Assembly (NCBI GenBank): GCA_902547755.1
Contig: CACCPA010000012.1
Coordinates: 1-50,368, forward strand
DNA length: 50,368 nt
Reading direction: 5' to 3'
DNA from: Halieaceae bacterium
GTDB lineage: Bacteria; Pseudomonadota; Gammaproteobacteria; Pseudomonadales; Halieaceae
The notes under the pieces were generated by a model. That model was given only the letters and a program-made list of their open reading frames with translations, ran no database searches and was not told where the DNA came from. Below, one piece after another: positions 18,276-30,982 of the stretch. How positions within the stretch are numbered: the stretch's first letter is position 1; each line of letters begins with the position of its first letter. The translations under genes and the position numbers were made by a program.

Positions 18276-19504
18276 AAATAGTTTTTTTTACAGATCATTT
18301 TGTTCCAGAAATAAGTGCACCCGCAGGCCACATATTTGATCGATGTAAAATTTGGGTCGATCAAGGCCACGATGTTACCGTTGTTACAAATGTACCAAAT
18401 TATCCTTTAGGTGAGCCTTATAAGGGGTATAAAAATCGCCTTAGGTCTTGGGAAACCGTTAATGGAATAAAGGTTTTGAGGGTCGTGACTTACATGGCAG
18501 AAAATAAAGGTACAATTAAGAGGACTGTCGATTACATTTCTTTTGCTATCTCCTCTTTTTTTAACAGCTTAACAATAGACAAACCGGATGTTGTCTACTC
18601 TACTTCACCACACATTTTCGCGCCATTAGGGGCGATTGCCTTCAGTTGGATTAAGCGTGTACCTCATGTTTTGGAGGTCAGAGATCTCTGGCCTGAATCC
18701 ATTGCGGCTACAACGGGCATGAGTCGATCTTCAATAGTGTATAGGAGCTTCGAGTTAATCGAACGATTTATCTATAATTCCTCTAAAAGAATTGTTGTTT
18801 TTACTGAGAGCTTTAGAACCAACCTTATATCAAGAGGGGTTTCATCTGATAAGTTACACGTGGTTATAAATGGTGCGAATCTCACTCTCTTTGAAGACCC
18901 AGTTTATGATGATGAGTTGGCGAAATCTCTTGAGTTAGATAATAAATTTGTTGTGGGGTACATGGGGACCCATGGGTTGTCTCATAACCTATTAAATACC
19001 ATTTATGCTGCTAGTTTGCTTAAAGATGAGGGTGTCTACTTTCTGTTTGTAGGTGAGGGAGCCGAGAAGGCGGCTATGGTCGCTTTGTCTAAACAGCTTA
19101 ACGCGACAAATATAAGATTTGTAGGTCGACAAGTTAGAGAGGACATGCCTAAGTATTGGGCTTTGTGTGATGTAGGTTTAGTTCACTTAAAAAATGATCC
19201 AGTTTTTGAAACAGTGATTCCATCTAAGATATTTGAAACAATGGCCTCTGGCCGGCCTATTATGTATTGCGGCCCTGATAGTGATGGCGCTCGATTGATT
19301 AAGATACATGATTGTGGATTGTTGTCTAATTCGGATGACCCCAAAGCTCTCGCAAACCAGATTAGGGTTTTAAAGAGAGAGCCAGATCTGTGTGTCAGGC
19401 TTGCGACCAATGGAAAAGACGCATCGCCTAAATTTTCAAGGGAGGTACAATCCGATGCAACACTGGCTGTACTTCAGCTCGCAAGCAACGAAAGAAAGAT
19501 CTAG
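18266..19504 (+). CDS. Family 4 glycosyltransferase (WbuB-like)
   Basis: A 412-residue GT-B glycosyltransferase. The ATG at 18266 gives MPLKIVFFTDHFVPEISAPAGH, which carries the acceptor-side motif of WbuB-type enzymes; a GTG at 18260 is also possible. VLEVRDLWPESIAATTGM is diagnostic of the group that often adds L-FucNAc or a related sugar. The C-terminal donor domain contains VGYMGTHGLSHN, FLFVGEGAEK and the ExxxxE region at IPSKIFETMASGRPI. It overlaps the heparinase-like gene by ten bases and is followed two bases later by a 4,6-dehydratase of the pathway to 6-deoxy-HexNAc sugars, which agrees with a 6-deoxy amino sugar donor. Confidence 0.88.
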   Translation: MPLKIVFFTDHFVPEISAPAGHIFDRCKIWVDQGHDVTVVTNVPNYPLGEPYKGYKNRLRSWETVNGIKVLRVVTYMAENKGTIKRTVDYISFAISSFFNSLTIDKPDVVYSTSPHIFAPLGAIAFSWIKRVPHVLEVRDLWPESIAATTGMSRSSIVYRSFELIERFIYNSSKRIVVFTESFRTNLISRGVSSDKLHVVINGANLTLFEDPVYDDELAKSLELDNKFVVGYMGTHGLSHNLLNTIYAASLLKDEGVYFLFVGEGAEKAAMVALSKQLNATNIRFVGRQVREDMPKYWALCDVGLVHLKNDPVFETVIPSKIFETMASGRPIMYCGPDSDGARLIKIHDCGLLSNSDDPKALANQIRVLKREPDLCVRLATNGKDASPKFSREVQSDATLAVLQLASNERKI

Positions 19505-19506
19505 AC

Positions 19507-20694
19507 ATGAATTATTTATCCTTGATCGATCGGCAAGTTGAACTATTTGATCTAGATATGGCTCAAAACTCCGGAACCTTAGATGAGCTCGTCTCAAGGG
19601 GACGATTTTTAGTTATTGGGGGAGCTGGCTCGATTGGTAAGGCTGTCACTAAAGAAATTTTTAAACGTAACCCGGTAGCACTTCATGTTGTAGATATAAG
19701 TGAAAATAATATGGTTGAGCTTGTAAGGGATATAAGGAGCTCTGAAGGGTACGGAAGCGGCGATTTTAAGACATTTGCAGTCGACTGCGGGCATGTTGAG
19801 TTTGAGGCGCTTATGGCCAATGAGGGACCATATGACTACGTGTTTAATCTTTCAGCTTTGAAACATGTTCGAAGTGAAAAAGATCCCTATACCCTTATGC
19901 GTATGATTATGGTGAATGTCTTCAACACGATTAAGACTTTGCGTTTGGCCAAAAAAATGGGAGCAAAGAAATATTTTTGTGTCTCAACTGACAAGGCGGC
20001 CAATCCAGTTAATATGATGGGTGCTAGTAAGCGGATCATGGAAATGTTTCTAATGAGGGAAAGTTTGACTCAGAATATTTCAATGGCACGTTTTGCTAAT
20101 GTAGCTTTCTCTGATGGCTCTCTCCTTCACGGGTTTAACCAGCGGTTTGCAAAAAAACAGCCGTTCTCAGCCCCAAATGACGTTCGTCGTTATTTTGTAA
20201 CGCCACAAGAATCAGGTGAGCTGTGTTTATTGTCTGGTTTGCTTGGGAACAATAGAGATATATTTTTCCCCAAGTTGAGTGAAAAATTACATCTTATTAC
20301 TTTTTCCGAAATCGCCGTTCGTTATTTAAGAGAACATGGTTATGAGTCCTATGAGTGTGAAACTGAAGATGAGGCTCGAGATCGGACTGAAGAGTTGATA
20401 GCAAACAAACAGTGGCCTTGTTACTTCTTCAAAAGTGATACTACGGGTGAAAAAGACTTCGAGGAATTTTTTACTGATAACGAAGATTTAGATATGGGGC
20501 GTTTTGAAACGGTTGGTGTTATCAGGAATCAGCCTGATTTTGATGAGTCTCAGTTAGATGATTTTATGGGCAGAATTGGAACTCTCAGGGAGAAAGGTAC
20601 TTGGACCAAAGATGATATTGTTAAATTGTACTTCGGGCTACTGCCAGAGTTTGCCCACAAAGAGACCGGTAAATATCTAGATCAGAGGATGTAA
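19507..20694 (+). CDS. UDP-GlcNAc 4,6-dehydratase, WbpM/CapD type
   Basis: A 395-residue soluble nucleotide-sugar dehydratase. VIGGAGSIGKAV is the N-terminal cofactor motif, and STDKAANPVNMMGASKR is the active-site segment. Methionine stands where Tyr is found in PseB/FlaA1, which matches the Ser-Met-Lys triad of WbpM-like enzymes. These convert UDP-GlcNAc to UDP-2-acetamido-2,6-dideoxy-4-hexulose, the precursor of QuiNAc, FucNAc and bacillosamine-type sugars. The membrane half of full-length WbpM is absent. The C-terminal 100 residues are acidic. A 4-keto reductase or aminotransferase to finish the sugar is not obvious nearby. It is two bases from the priming transferase. Confidence 0.87.
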   Translation: MNYLSLIDRQVELFDLDMAQNSGTLDELVSRGRFLVIGGAGSIGKAVTKEIFKRNPVALHVVDISENNMVELVRDIRSSEGYGSGDFKTFAVDCGHVEFEALMANEGPYDYVFNLSALKHVRSEKDPYTLMRMIMVNVFNTIKTLRLAKKMGAKKYFCVSTDKAANPVNMMGASKRIMEMFLMRESLTQNISMARFANVAFSDGSLLHGFNQRFAKKQPFSAPNDVRRYFVTPQESGELCLLSGLLGNNRDIFFPKLSEKLHLITFSEIAVRYLREHGYESYECETEDEARDRTEELIANKQWPCYFFKSDTTGEKDFEEFFTDNEDLDMGRFETVGVIRNQPDFDESQLDDFMGRIGTLREKGTWTKDDIVKLYFGLLPEFAHKETGKYLDQRM

Positions 20695-20696
20695 GT

Positions 20697-21374
20697 ATGG
20701 ACCGTTTTTTTGACATTTTATTTTCTGGAATAGCGTTATTGTTCCTTTCTCCTTTACTGGTGCCTATAGTCATAACACTAAAACTCACGGGCGAGGGAGA
20801 GGTGTTCTTTTTACAGGAGCGCATCGGTAAGGGCGGTGAGAAATTTAAGTTGTTTAAGTTTGCGACTATGCTGAAAAATAGCCCAAACATAGGTACTGGC
20901 ACGATCACCATGAGGGGTGATCCTAGAGTGCTTCCGGTTGGCACGTTTTTGCGTAAAGCCAAAATTAATGAGCTACCGCAGCTGTTGAATATCTTTTTTG
21001 GTGATATGAGTGTTATCGGCCCACGGCCGCTAACTACTCAAACATTTGGGGCGTATTCGGAGAGCACTCAGAGTATTATAAAGCAAGTTCGGCCAGGCCT
21101 CTCAGGGGTAGGTTCTATTATATTTCGTGGTGAGGAAGAGATAATGCATGGTGCAACAGCTTCCGCTGACTTCTACGCCAATGTTATAGCGCCGTATAAG
21201 GGAGCGCTTGAGGAGTGGTTTGTCTCAAATAAAAGCCTGCATATTTATTTTGCGGCAATTTTTGTTACAGCTTGGGCGGTTCTTATTCCAAGCACAAAAA
21301 TAGCATGGAGAGTTTTTAAGGATTTGCCAGAGCCACCGGTAGAGTTAAAGCAGGCACTGAATTTTACCGACTAA
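20697..21374 (+). CDS. Priming sugar-phosphate transferase (undecaprenyl-phosphate)
   Basis: A 225-residue bacterial sugar transferase of the short WcaJ/WbaP/PglC-like type. These move a sugar phosphate from a UDP-sugar to undecaprenyl phosphate at the inner membrane and so start repeat-unit assembly. One N-terminal membrane helix (about 4-28) is followed by the catalytic core: FLQERIGKGGEKFKLFKF, LRKAKINELPQLLN, GDMSVIGPRPL and RPGLSGVGSI. A second hydrophobic stretch near 182-197 is unusual for the small class. It starts two bases after the dehydratase stop with AGAGGA upstream. With WbpM-type product nearby, the first sugar could be a 6-deoxy-HexNAc. Confidence 0.9.
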   Translation: MDRFFDILFSGIALLFLSPLLVPIVITLKLTGEGEVFFLQERIGKGGEKFKLFKFATMLKNSPNIGTGTITMRGDPRVLPVGTFLRKAKINELPQLLNIFFGDMSVIGPRPLTTQTFGAYSESTQSIIKQVRPGLSGVGSIIFRGEEEIMHGATASADFYANVIAPYKGALEEWFVSNKSLHIYFAAIFVTAWAVLIPSTKIAWRVFKDLPEPPVELKQALNFTD

Positions 21375-21400
21375 CTGTTGTGGCTCTTCTTACTCCCACT

Positions 21401-21679
21401 TTATACGATCCAATTTCTAAGATATGACATGGCAGTCGAATCCGTCTGCCAACCCCCTCTGAGCATTATCCTTTCCAGCGGCTCACCTTGTTCTAATAGA
21501 TCTAGTGCTGCCCCCACTCTAAATGAATGACCGCTAAGTGGTTGTTTATCGTAGTCCACTTTTAAGTCCTTTTGCAGTGCTTTTGATAGAGGGCTTACAC
21601 TTGTTGGGTGTAGGTTGTTCCTAAAATGCCCATGCCTATTAATTGATCTCAAAATTAAGGATGTGGTCAGGCACATCAA
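21401..21679 (-). pseudogene. Tyrosine recombinase (integrase), C-terminal fragment
   Basis: The reading frame encodes about 92 residues that match only the end of a phage/transposon-type tyrosine recombinase. GHSFRVGAALDLLEQG has the HxxR pair, LERIMLRGGWQTDSTAMSYLRNW has the conserved Trp and the nucleophilic Tyr. The segment RSINRHGHFRNNLHPTSVS before it is typical of these integrases. The N-terminal domain and the first catalytic Arg are missing, with an in-frame stop just upstream of 21679. It is the only mobile-element trace in the window and lies at the edge of the polysaccharide cluster, on the opposite strand. Confidence 0.8.
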
Positions 21680-21680
21680 G

Positions 21681-21854
21681 ATGGTGGATGATCAGATTCA
21701 TCGCCACCACCAAACAATGAGGCATCTTCAGTGGTGCATCGACTCCATTGACCATAAGTCGCGCCTGATTAAGCGAATGTATCTTGAGCTGGCAGCGGTT
21801 GAGTCAAAGCAGTCTGTGAAGGGGGCGCTGACTCTTGACGATAAATCCTCGTAG
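21681..21854 (+). CDS. Hypothetical small protein
   Basis: An open frame of 57 residues from ATG 21681, rich in His, Lys, Asp and Glu (VDDQIHRHHQTMRHLQ near the start), ending LTLDDKSS. Composition is protein-like rather than random, and a short coiled-coil helix is possible. There is no clear ribosome-binding site. It begins two bases after the integrase fragment ends, which could mean it is part of the same decayed element. I recognise no family, and it may not be expressed. Confidence 0.3.
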   Translation: MVDDQIHRHHQTMRHLQWCIDSIDHKSRLIKRMYLELAAVESKQSVKGALTLDDKSS

Positions 21855-22073
21855 GAACCTTGCAAATCGCTCTAATGCACTTAAATCAACGCGCCCGAGA
21901 TCAGTGGCAGGGAAGAGGGCCAGCAGCCAACATTCCCGTAAGCATGGTTTAAATAGTACCCCGACCTGGAATCGTCCCTTGAGTACAGGGCGCTTGTCGA
22001 TCTTACTGCGGAGGAGGGATTCTCTGCCCTTGCCTGTGCCGATATTGCCGCGGGGCTTCTTAATTACCGACGT

Positions 22074-22358
22074 GTGATGGATGCCTATTACTATCCCTAC
22101 ACCAGCCCCGAGCCAGTTGATGAGTTTATGCGTGACATGAATGTAAAGGCTTCGATCCCCATCTTTAGAGAGTTGCTCAGTCCATCGGGCAGAGAGCCCC
22201 ACGATGTGAGAGAAATGTCTAATTTTTTTGCCGACATGCAGCGACAGGAACGGCGAAAGGGTGGGCCGGTATCCCGCCGCTCTTCGGACAGCCGCAAGCT
22301 CATACGCTACCAGCGCAATGGTATTGCTCGGTTATCGAGAGCTATTCGGCGGGGCTAG
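22074..22358 (+). CDS. Hypothetical protein, possibly a 3' remnant
   Basis: From GTG 22074 or ATG 22077 the frame encodes about 94 residues with a basic C-terminus (RRSSDSRKLIRYQRNGIARLSRAIRRG). The same frame stays open upstream to a TAG at 21954, and the translated upstream segment also looks like real protein (EYRALVDLTAEEGFSALACA from about 21981). No plausible start codon precedes it. The gene may therefore be a 5'-truncated remnant, or a short gene using the later start. I do not recognise the family. Confidence 0.4.
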   Translation: MMDAYYYPYTSPEPVDEFMRDMNVKASIPIFRELLSPSGREPHDVREMSNFFADMQRQERRKGGPVSRRSSDSRKLIRYQRNGIARLSRAIRRG

Positions 22359-22653
22359 ATTAAAAAAGTAACAAAACGAAGCCAAATTCACATCCAAATC
22401 ATGGCGTGCGATAAATAAGCTTATCGGCAGCCAGTGGGTCGAGCTAGCGTCACGTGTTACTATCACCGCTACGGATGCAATGTGGCGTGACTATTTAGCA
22501 GGACAAGGCCTTTCTTCATTGCACTCCCACCCTACCTATTAGATACTCCTACCCCCGCGGTAAAACTGCCTCGGGTTTGGTGCTCCATTCTAGTTGTCAA
22601 AACAACCCGAAATATGCACACAGCACTTTTTTTGAAATAAATGAAAAAAGCGC
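22359..22653. other. Non-coding stretch upstream of the rRNA promoter
   Basis: No credible gene is seen. A plus frame from 22372 to a TAG at 22540-22542 is open for 56 codons without an ATG start at its head and reads like protein (WVELASRVTITATDAMWRDY within it), so it may be a further remnant of the decayed region. The last 30 bases are runs of T and A (about 22624-22650), the position and composition expected of an UP element in front of the rRNA promoter. Confidence 0.5.
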
Positions 22654-22681
22654 TTGCACGACTCGGGTTGGCATGTAGAAT
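22654..22681 (+). promoter_or_regulatory. rRNA P1-type promoter
   Basis: TTGCAC (22654-22659) and TAGAAT (22676-22681) are separated by 16 bases. The -10 box is followed by GCGC, a G+C-rich discriminator typical of promoters under stringent control. A/T tracts just upstream (22624-22650) fit an UP element. The start of transcription would be near 22688, about 250 bases before the 16S gene. The motif match is direct; activity is inferred. Confidence 0.75.
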
Positions 22682-22762
22682 GCGCACCTCGCTTCGGGGA
22701 TCACCCAAAGCAAAAAGCCAGCCCAAGCGGCGGTTTGACCCTTAAAAACAAGATAAAGACAG

Positions 22763-22812
22763 ATGTGTGGGCACTTGTTGGAATGGTTGTTAAGTAACCA
22801 TTCAGATACAAC
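22763..22812 (+). promoter_or_regulatory. rRNA leader hairpin (boxB-like)
   Basis: Within the leader, GAATGGTT and AACCATTC form a perfect eight-base stem with a seven-base loop. It is extended outside by CACTTGTTG pairing with CAACAAGTG around a small bulge. It lies between the promoter and 16S, where antitermination and processing structures sit. I could not find a clear boxA after it, so its role in antitermination is uncertain. Confidence 0.5.
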
Positions 22813-22937
22813 AAGTGACCAAACAGTTCATTACAGAACTTTTGATTTCGAAATTGTATCTGAGCTGAGATTTGGTAGGTAAAGCAAGCTTTGCGTAACT
22901 TACCCCTCTTGCCTTTGGGCAGAGGTAAAAGATTCTT

Positions 22938-24471
<1,534 letters not shown>

Positions 24472-24555
24472 AACGAACTAACACCATCCTTCAAGTGTTC
24501 ACACATTTGTCTTTATCTTCGCGTTGTTGCGACGTTACTTTCGGGTGCACCTTAT

Positions 24556-24632
<77 letters not shown>

Positions 24633-24643
24633 TTCCTACAAAT

Positions 24644-24719
24644 GGGGCTATAGCTCAGCTGGGAGAGCGCTTGATTTGCATTCAAGAGGTCCGCGGTTCG
24701 ATCCCGCGTAGCTCCACCA
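24644..24719 (+). tRNA. tRNA-Ala (TGC anticodon)
   Basis: A 76-base cloverleaf with acceptor stem GGGGCTA/TAGCTCC, anticodon loop TTTGCAT (anticodon TGC), T-arm GTTCGATCC and an encoded CCA. It lies 11 bases after tRNA-Ile, the usual spacer order. Confidence 0.98.
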
Positions 24720-24780
24720 CTTATCGTATGTCGCAGCGAAGTCAGCCAAGAGCGCGCGCTTATTTTTGCGTGTGTTGTTG

Positions 24781-24812
24781 ACTGGTTTCGGCAACCAGTT
24801 GTTCTTTAACAA
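24781..24812 (+). promoter_or_regulatory. boxB hairpin and boxA antitermination site in the rRNA spacer
   Basis: ACTGGTT and AACCAGT form a seven-base stem with loop TCGGC (24781-24799). It is followed directly by TGTTCTTTAACAA (24800-24812), a near match to the E. coli boxA that binds NusB/S10. The boxB-boxA order and position before 23S are those of known rRNA operons. Confidence 0.8.
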
Positions 24813-25101
24813 GATAAATTAAGCTGAGTCTTTGAATCGAAAATCAGCATTTGGGTTCGCTCAAGTGGTGAGTACGATTCATAGATATAAAGTTCTCAGA
24901 CACGGTCTCAATTCCCGTGTCTGAAACGAGTTGTAAATGTACATACTGTGACTTAAGCGTCACAACATCCGGCGCGCTGATACACTAACCTTTGTATCAG
25001 TGTTCTAAAGTACCTAGCCTTTGCACAAGGGGGTTAGGGAAATGTCTTCTTGAGCTCTTCGGAGCGATATTTTCGGATATCACAGATAACTTCGGTTATA
25101 T
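24813..25101 (+). other. 16S-23S spacer, 3' part
   Basis: No gene is visible in this stretch between boxA and 23S. It should contain the 5' half of the 23S processing stem. Imperfect inverted repeats are present, for example around the two copies of a GTGTCTGA-like sequence near 24900-24925, but no defined element is recognised. Confidence 0.5.
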
Positions 25102-27981
<2,880 letters not shown>

Positions 27982-28149
27982 ATAATCCAAGTTATTTGGT
28001 GTGCTAAGCACACGCAAGAAGACACTGGATGTTGTGACAAGTCATTGTGTGTAGCAGGGTTTATCACCTGCGAAAGACTCAGATTGATTTATCTACCCTA
28101 TTTAGATGGCCTTTGTGCTGCTTGCAGAGCATCTGTCATCTAAGCCGGT
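27982..28149 (+). other. 23S-5S spacer
   Basis: No tRNA is present. A short inverted repeat TGTGCTAAGCACA (about 27999-28011) probably forms part of the 23S 3' processing region. Confidence 0.6.
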
Positions 28150-28269
28150 TTGCCTGGCGACAACAGAGCATTGGAACCACCTGACTCCATCCCGAACTCA
28201 GAAGTGAAACGATGCATCGCCGATGGTAGTGTGGGGTTTCCCCATGTGAGAGTAGGTCATCGCCAGGCT
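28150..28269 (+). rRNA. rrf: 5S ribosomal RNA
   Basis: About 118-120 bases with the terminal stem TGCCTGGCGA/TCGCCAGGC and the conserved core CCCGAACTCAGAAGTGAAAC and GATGGTAGTGTGGGGTTTCC. It is the last gene of the rRNA operon. Confidence 0.96.
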
Positions 28270-28279
28270 TCTAAAAAAG

Positions 28280-28314
28280 AAAACCCCGAGTGCGAAAGTG
28301 CTTGGGGTTTTTTA
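28280..28314 (+). terminator. Rho-independent terminator of the rRNA operon
   Basis: AAACCCCGAG and CTTGGGGTTT pair around TGCGAAAGTG and run into six T residues, 10 bases after 5S. Confidence 0.9.
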
Positions 28315-28397
28315 TTGCCTGTTTGGGAGTTCGACAGACCAAAAAGAGGTGGTTGCTCTGCGATAACTGTCAATCCGTCGGGACGTTTTAGACCGTT

Positions 28398-29702
28398 TTA
28401 CCGATACCTCACACCACCCTTGATGACAACACTTGGCGCCTCGAGTAATTCGATCTGTTCGATAGGATTGCCTTCGACAGCAACGAAGTCTGCTGCGTAG
28501 CCCGCCTCAATCTTCCCCACCTCGTAACCAAGTCCCATAACCTCCGCCGCGACCGTCGTTGCTGATTGCAGGGCCTGCAGTGGCGTCATACCAAAACGTG
28601 TCATGCGAGAGAATTGTTTGGCGTTTTGGCCGTGGGGGTAAACACCTGCATCCGTGCCGTAAACAATGGTGGCGCCAGCTTCGACAGCTTTTCGGAAGTT
28701 CGAACGCTGTGTCGCCCCCGTCATTCGTTCTTTTTCTAATGACTCCTCCAAGATCCCGGCGCTCGCGCCTTCACCGAGAATGTACTCGGTGACGTAGATG
28801 TCCATCGAAAGCGCCGCATTATTCTCGATAGCAAGACGAATCCCCTTATCGTCGATGAAGCTCGCATGTTCGATAGTGTCTGCGCCCGCGATAAGTGCAT
28901 TGATAATGCCCTCGGCACCGTGTGCGTGTGAGGCAACCTTTAGTCCCCGACTGTGTGCCTCATCAATGAGAGCAGTGAGCTCTTCAACCGTATATTGAGA
29001 TGCACCAACCTTCGTCCCTTTGGACAGCACACCACCGGTTGAACAGGTCTTGATGAGGTCTGCGCCATACTTGATGTTACGCCTAACGGCGGTGCGAGCT
29101 GCCCATGGTCCGTCAGCCACGCCTTCACCCGAAATACCATATTCAGGCGGGAGGAGGTTGTTATCCGAGCAGTGGCCTCCCGTAATACCAATCGGTGGAC
29201 CAGAGACCAGCATACGAGGTCCAGGGATATCCCCGTCATTAATGGCGTCGCGCAGCGCGACATCACCAAACGAGCCTGCGCCCACGTTTCTCACGGTGGT
29301 AAAGCCCGCCATCAATGTTTGCTCTGCATGCACGACGCCCAGGATGGCCCTTCGCTCGTCCGTGAGCTTCAGGCGCTCATAGCCGTGATACCCACCACCA
29401 GAAGTGAGGTGCACGTGCATGTCGATCAGTCCAGGCAGTAACGTGTGTCCCTGAAGGTCCAACACCTCGATGCCCTTGGGAATCTCGACTGAGCGTGTTG
29501 GCGCCACGGAGTCTATCCGCCCGTCCTTAACAACAACCACATGGTTTTTGATCGTCTCGCCATTGGTGACATCAAGGATCGTTGCACCCTTGATCGCTAT
29601 GTTCTGTGCGACGGCGTCGAGTGACGCGAGTGCGATAACAAGTGAGGGCGGTAGTAGCCTTAAAGACCTTAGAAGCGGGATTAGCTGTTTAACGCGCAAC
29701 AT
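28398..29702 (-). CDS. Secreted amidohydrolase family protein
   Basis: A 434-residue metal-dependent hydrolase of the imidazolonepropionase/Xaa-dipeptidase-like amidohydrolase group. An N-terminal hydrophobic stretch ending DAVAQ is a signal peptide (about 1-33), so it acts in the periplasm or outside. Metal ligands are visible: HVH after LLPGLID, a Lys in ADLIKTCSTGG, His in ASHAHG and IEHASF, and Asp in YGTDAGVYPHGQN. Characterised relatives cleave dipeptides or cyclic amides. The substrate here is unknown. It is followed 30 bases upstream on the same strand by the DUF1295 gene start region, with which it may be co-transcribed. Confidence 0.88.
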   Translation of the reverse strand: MLRVKQLIPLLRSLRLLPPSLVIALASLDAVAQNIAIKGATILDVTNGETIKNHVVVVKDGRIDSVAPTRSVEIPKGIEVLDLQGHTLLPGLIDMHVHLTSGGGYHGYERLKLTDERRAILGVVHAEQTLMAGFTTVRNVGAGSFGDVALRDAINDGDIPGPRMLVSGPPIGITGGHCSDNNLLPPEYGISGEGVADGPWAARTAVRRNIKYGADLIKTCSTGGVLSKGTKVGASQYTVEELTALIDEAHSRGLKVASHAHGAEGIINALIAGADTIEHASFIDDKGIRLAIENNAALSMDIYVTEYILGEGASAGILEESLEKERMTGATQRSNFRKAVEAGATIVYGTDAGVYPHGQNAKQFSRMTRFGMTPLQALQSATTVAAEVMGLGYEVGKIEAGYAADFVAVEGNPIEQIELLEAPSVVIKGGVRYR

Positions 29703-29732
29703 GTGATATCTCCAGTGGTAGTGCGACGAGTA

Positions 29733-30605
29733 TCAATGACTCTTTTTGGGAAACCAAGGCACAAAGCCCGAAACCTCTGACATGTGCTCAGCATAGGCGG
29801 GTCGTCGCTCCATACTGCGCTTATCAATCATTGGTATGCTCGCGAGCAGGAACATGGCCAGCATGGCGATGGCTCCCGGTAGTACCCACCACCAGGCCTC
29901 AGGTACCGCTACCACACCAAAGAGTGCCAGTCCCGCCCAGAATAGCCATTCGCCGAAGTAGTTCGGGTGGCGAGAGTAAGCCCATAAACCGGTCTTCATA
30001 ATTTCGCCTTCCTTGCGCTTGTTAATGAACCGATGCAACTGAATATCCGACACCAGCTCTATCAAGATGGCGATAGCTGTCGCTGCAGCGGCTACATAAT
30101 CGAGCCAGTTAAGTGGCTGGGCGTCCATGGCAACGGCCGTGTAGATAGGCAGACAGGCGGGGAATACGATGACTGTCGGAAAGAGGTGAATCGCGGAAAA
30201 ATCAGCAAGCGCATTCCACTTACCTGCATTGGCTTTGATGGGTCCGTAGCGCCAGTCCTCGTGTTCGAGTCCCGGCCAGAAGGTGGCCCAGTTGGCCGTC
30301 AGCCGCATGCCCCAGAGCCAGACCAGAACAAGAACGAGCCAAGCTCGCGTGGCGTCAACACCCGATGCCGTTGCCTCGAAGATCCAGAAAAGCGCAATTA
30401 AGGGCGGTATGACGCTCCAATAGGCGTCGTAAAAGCTCGAGTTCTTGTAGAGACGACTAAAGACGAAGATGGCGATGGTAGCGGCAATATCCGCCCAGAA
30501 CATATCCCATATCGGGCTCTGTCCCAGTGCTTGAAGCGTTGCCCAGGCAACGCCCAAAGTAACGAGGTAGGCAAAGGTGACGTGGAGTAGGCCTTTCAAC
30601 TTCAT
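29733..30605 (-). CDS. DUF1295 membrane protein (steroid 5-alpha-reductase-like)
   Basis: A 290-residue integral membrane protein with about seven hydrophobic segments. YSRHPNYFGEWLFWAG near residues 208-223 is the hallmark of the DUF1295/steroid 5-alpha-reductase C-terminal family, which also contains isoprenylcysteine methyltransferase relatives. The family fold binds NADPH or SAM and acts on lipids or steroids; bacterial members are mostly uncharacterised. It precedes the amidohydrolase on the same strand by 30 bases, so they probably share a transcript. Nothing in the sequence fixes the substrate. Confidence 0.87.
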   Translation of the reverse strand: MKLKGLLHVTFAYLVTLGVAWATLQALGQSPIWDMFWADIAATIAIFVFSRLYKNSSFYDAYWSVIPPLIALFWIFEATASGVDATRAWLVLVLVWLWGMRLTANWATFWPGLEHEDWRYGPIKANAGKWNALADFSAIHLFPTVIVFPACLPIYTAVAMDAQPLNWLDYVAAAATAIAILIELVSDIQLHRFINKRKEGEIMKTGLWAYSRHPNYFGEWLFWAGLALFGVVAVPEAWWWVLPGAIAMLAMFLLASIPMIDKRSMERRPAYAEHMSEVSGFVPWFPKKSH

Positions 30606-30982
30606 GGTATCTCTCTTTCTGATCCGTCATGCGCTTATGAGCAGAGGCTATTTTTTTATTCATCTATTGTCTGCTTCAGTGGCTGGTCAGGCAGCTTGGC
30701 TATTGCCTATCCGCTGTGTGATTCATAACCACATCCAGACAGCACCATTATGGCTTTGCCGCCGAGCCTTGTTCGCATGATCTCCTCGCGAGTACCACAC
30801 GAGCAACACTATCACGGCTTTCGCCTTGCGCATCCCCTTGTCCAGACGACATAGCTGTTCTAGAAGAGGCGGTGAGGAAACGTCTGGCAGCAGGCTCATT
30901 GCGGCTTGAAAGCTCACTTGCCAATCAGAACAGAGTCAGTAAGCTCGTGGCTTCAGATAGATCATTGTTTGAGGTGCGTCGT
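30606..30982. other. Intergenic region between divergent genes
   Basis: 377 bases between the DUF1295 start and the carotenoid-oxygenase start. No coding region of convincing quality is seen. Promoters for both directions are expected here, but I could not select clear -35/-10 pairs. The CDS could in principle begin upstream at 30872 in the same frame, but that part has no family resemblance. Confidence 0.5.

Noticed and set aside
21804-22202. Minus-strand frame of 132 codons
   Set aside because: It lies opposite a more protein-like plus frame and its composition shows no family motif.
22532-22726. Minus-strand frame with RSEVRILHANP
   Set aside because: It is the reverse reading of the rRNA promoter region; such frames recur as artefacts near rRNA operons.
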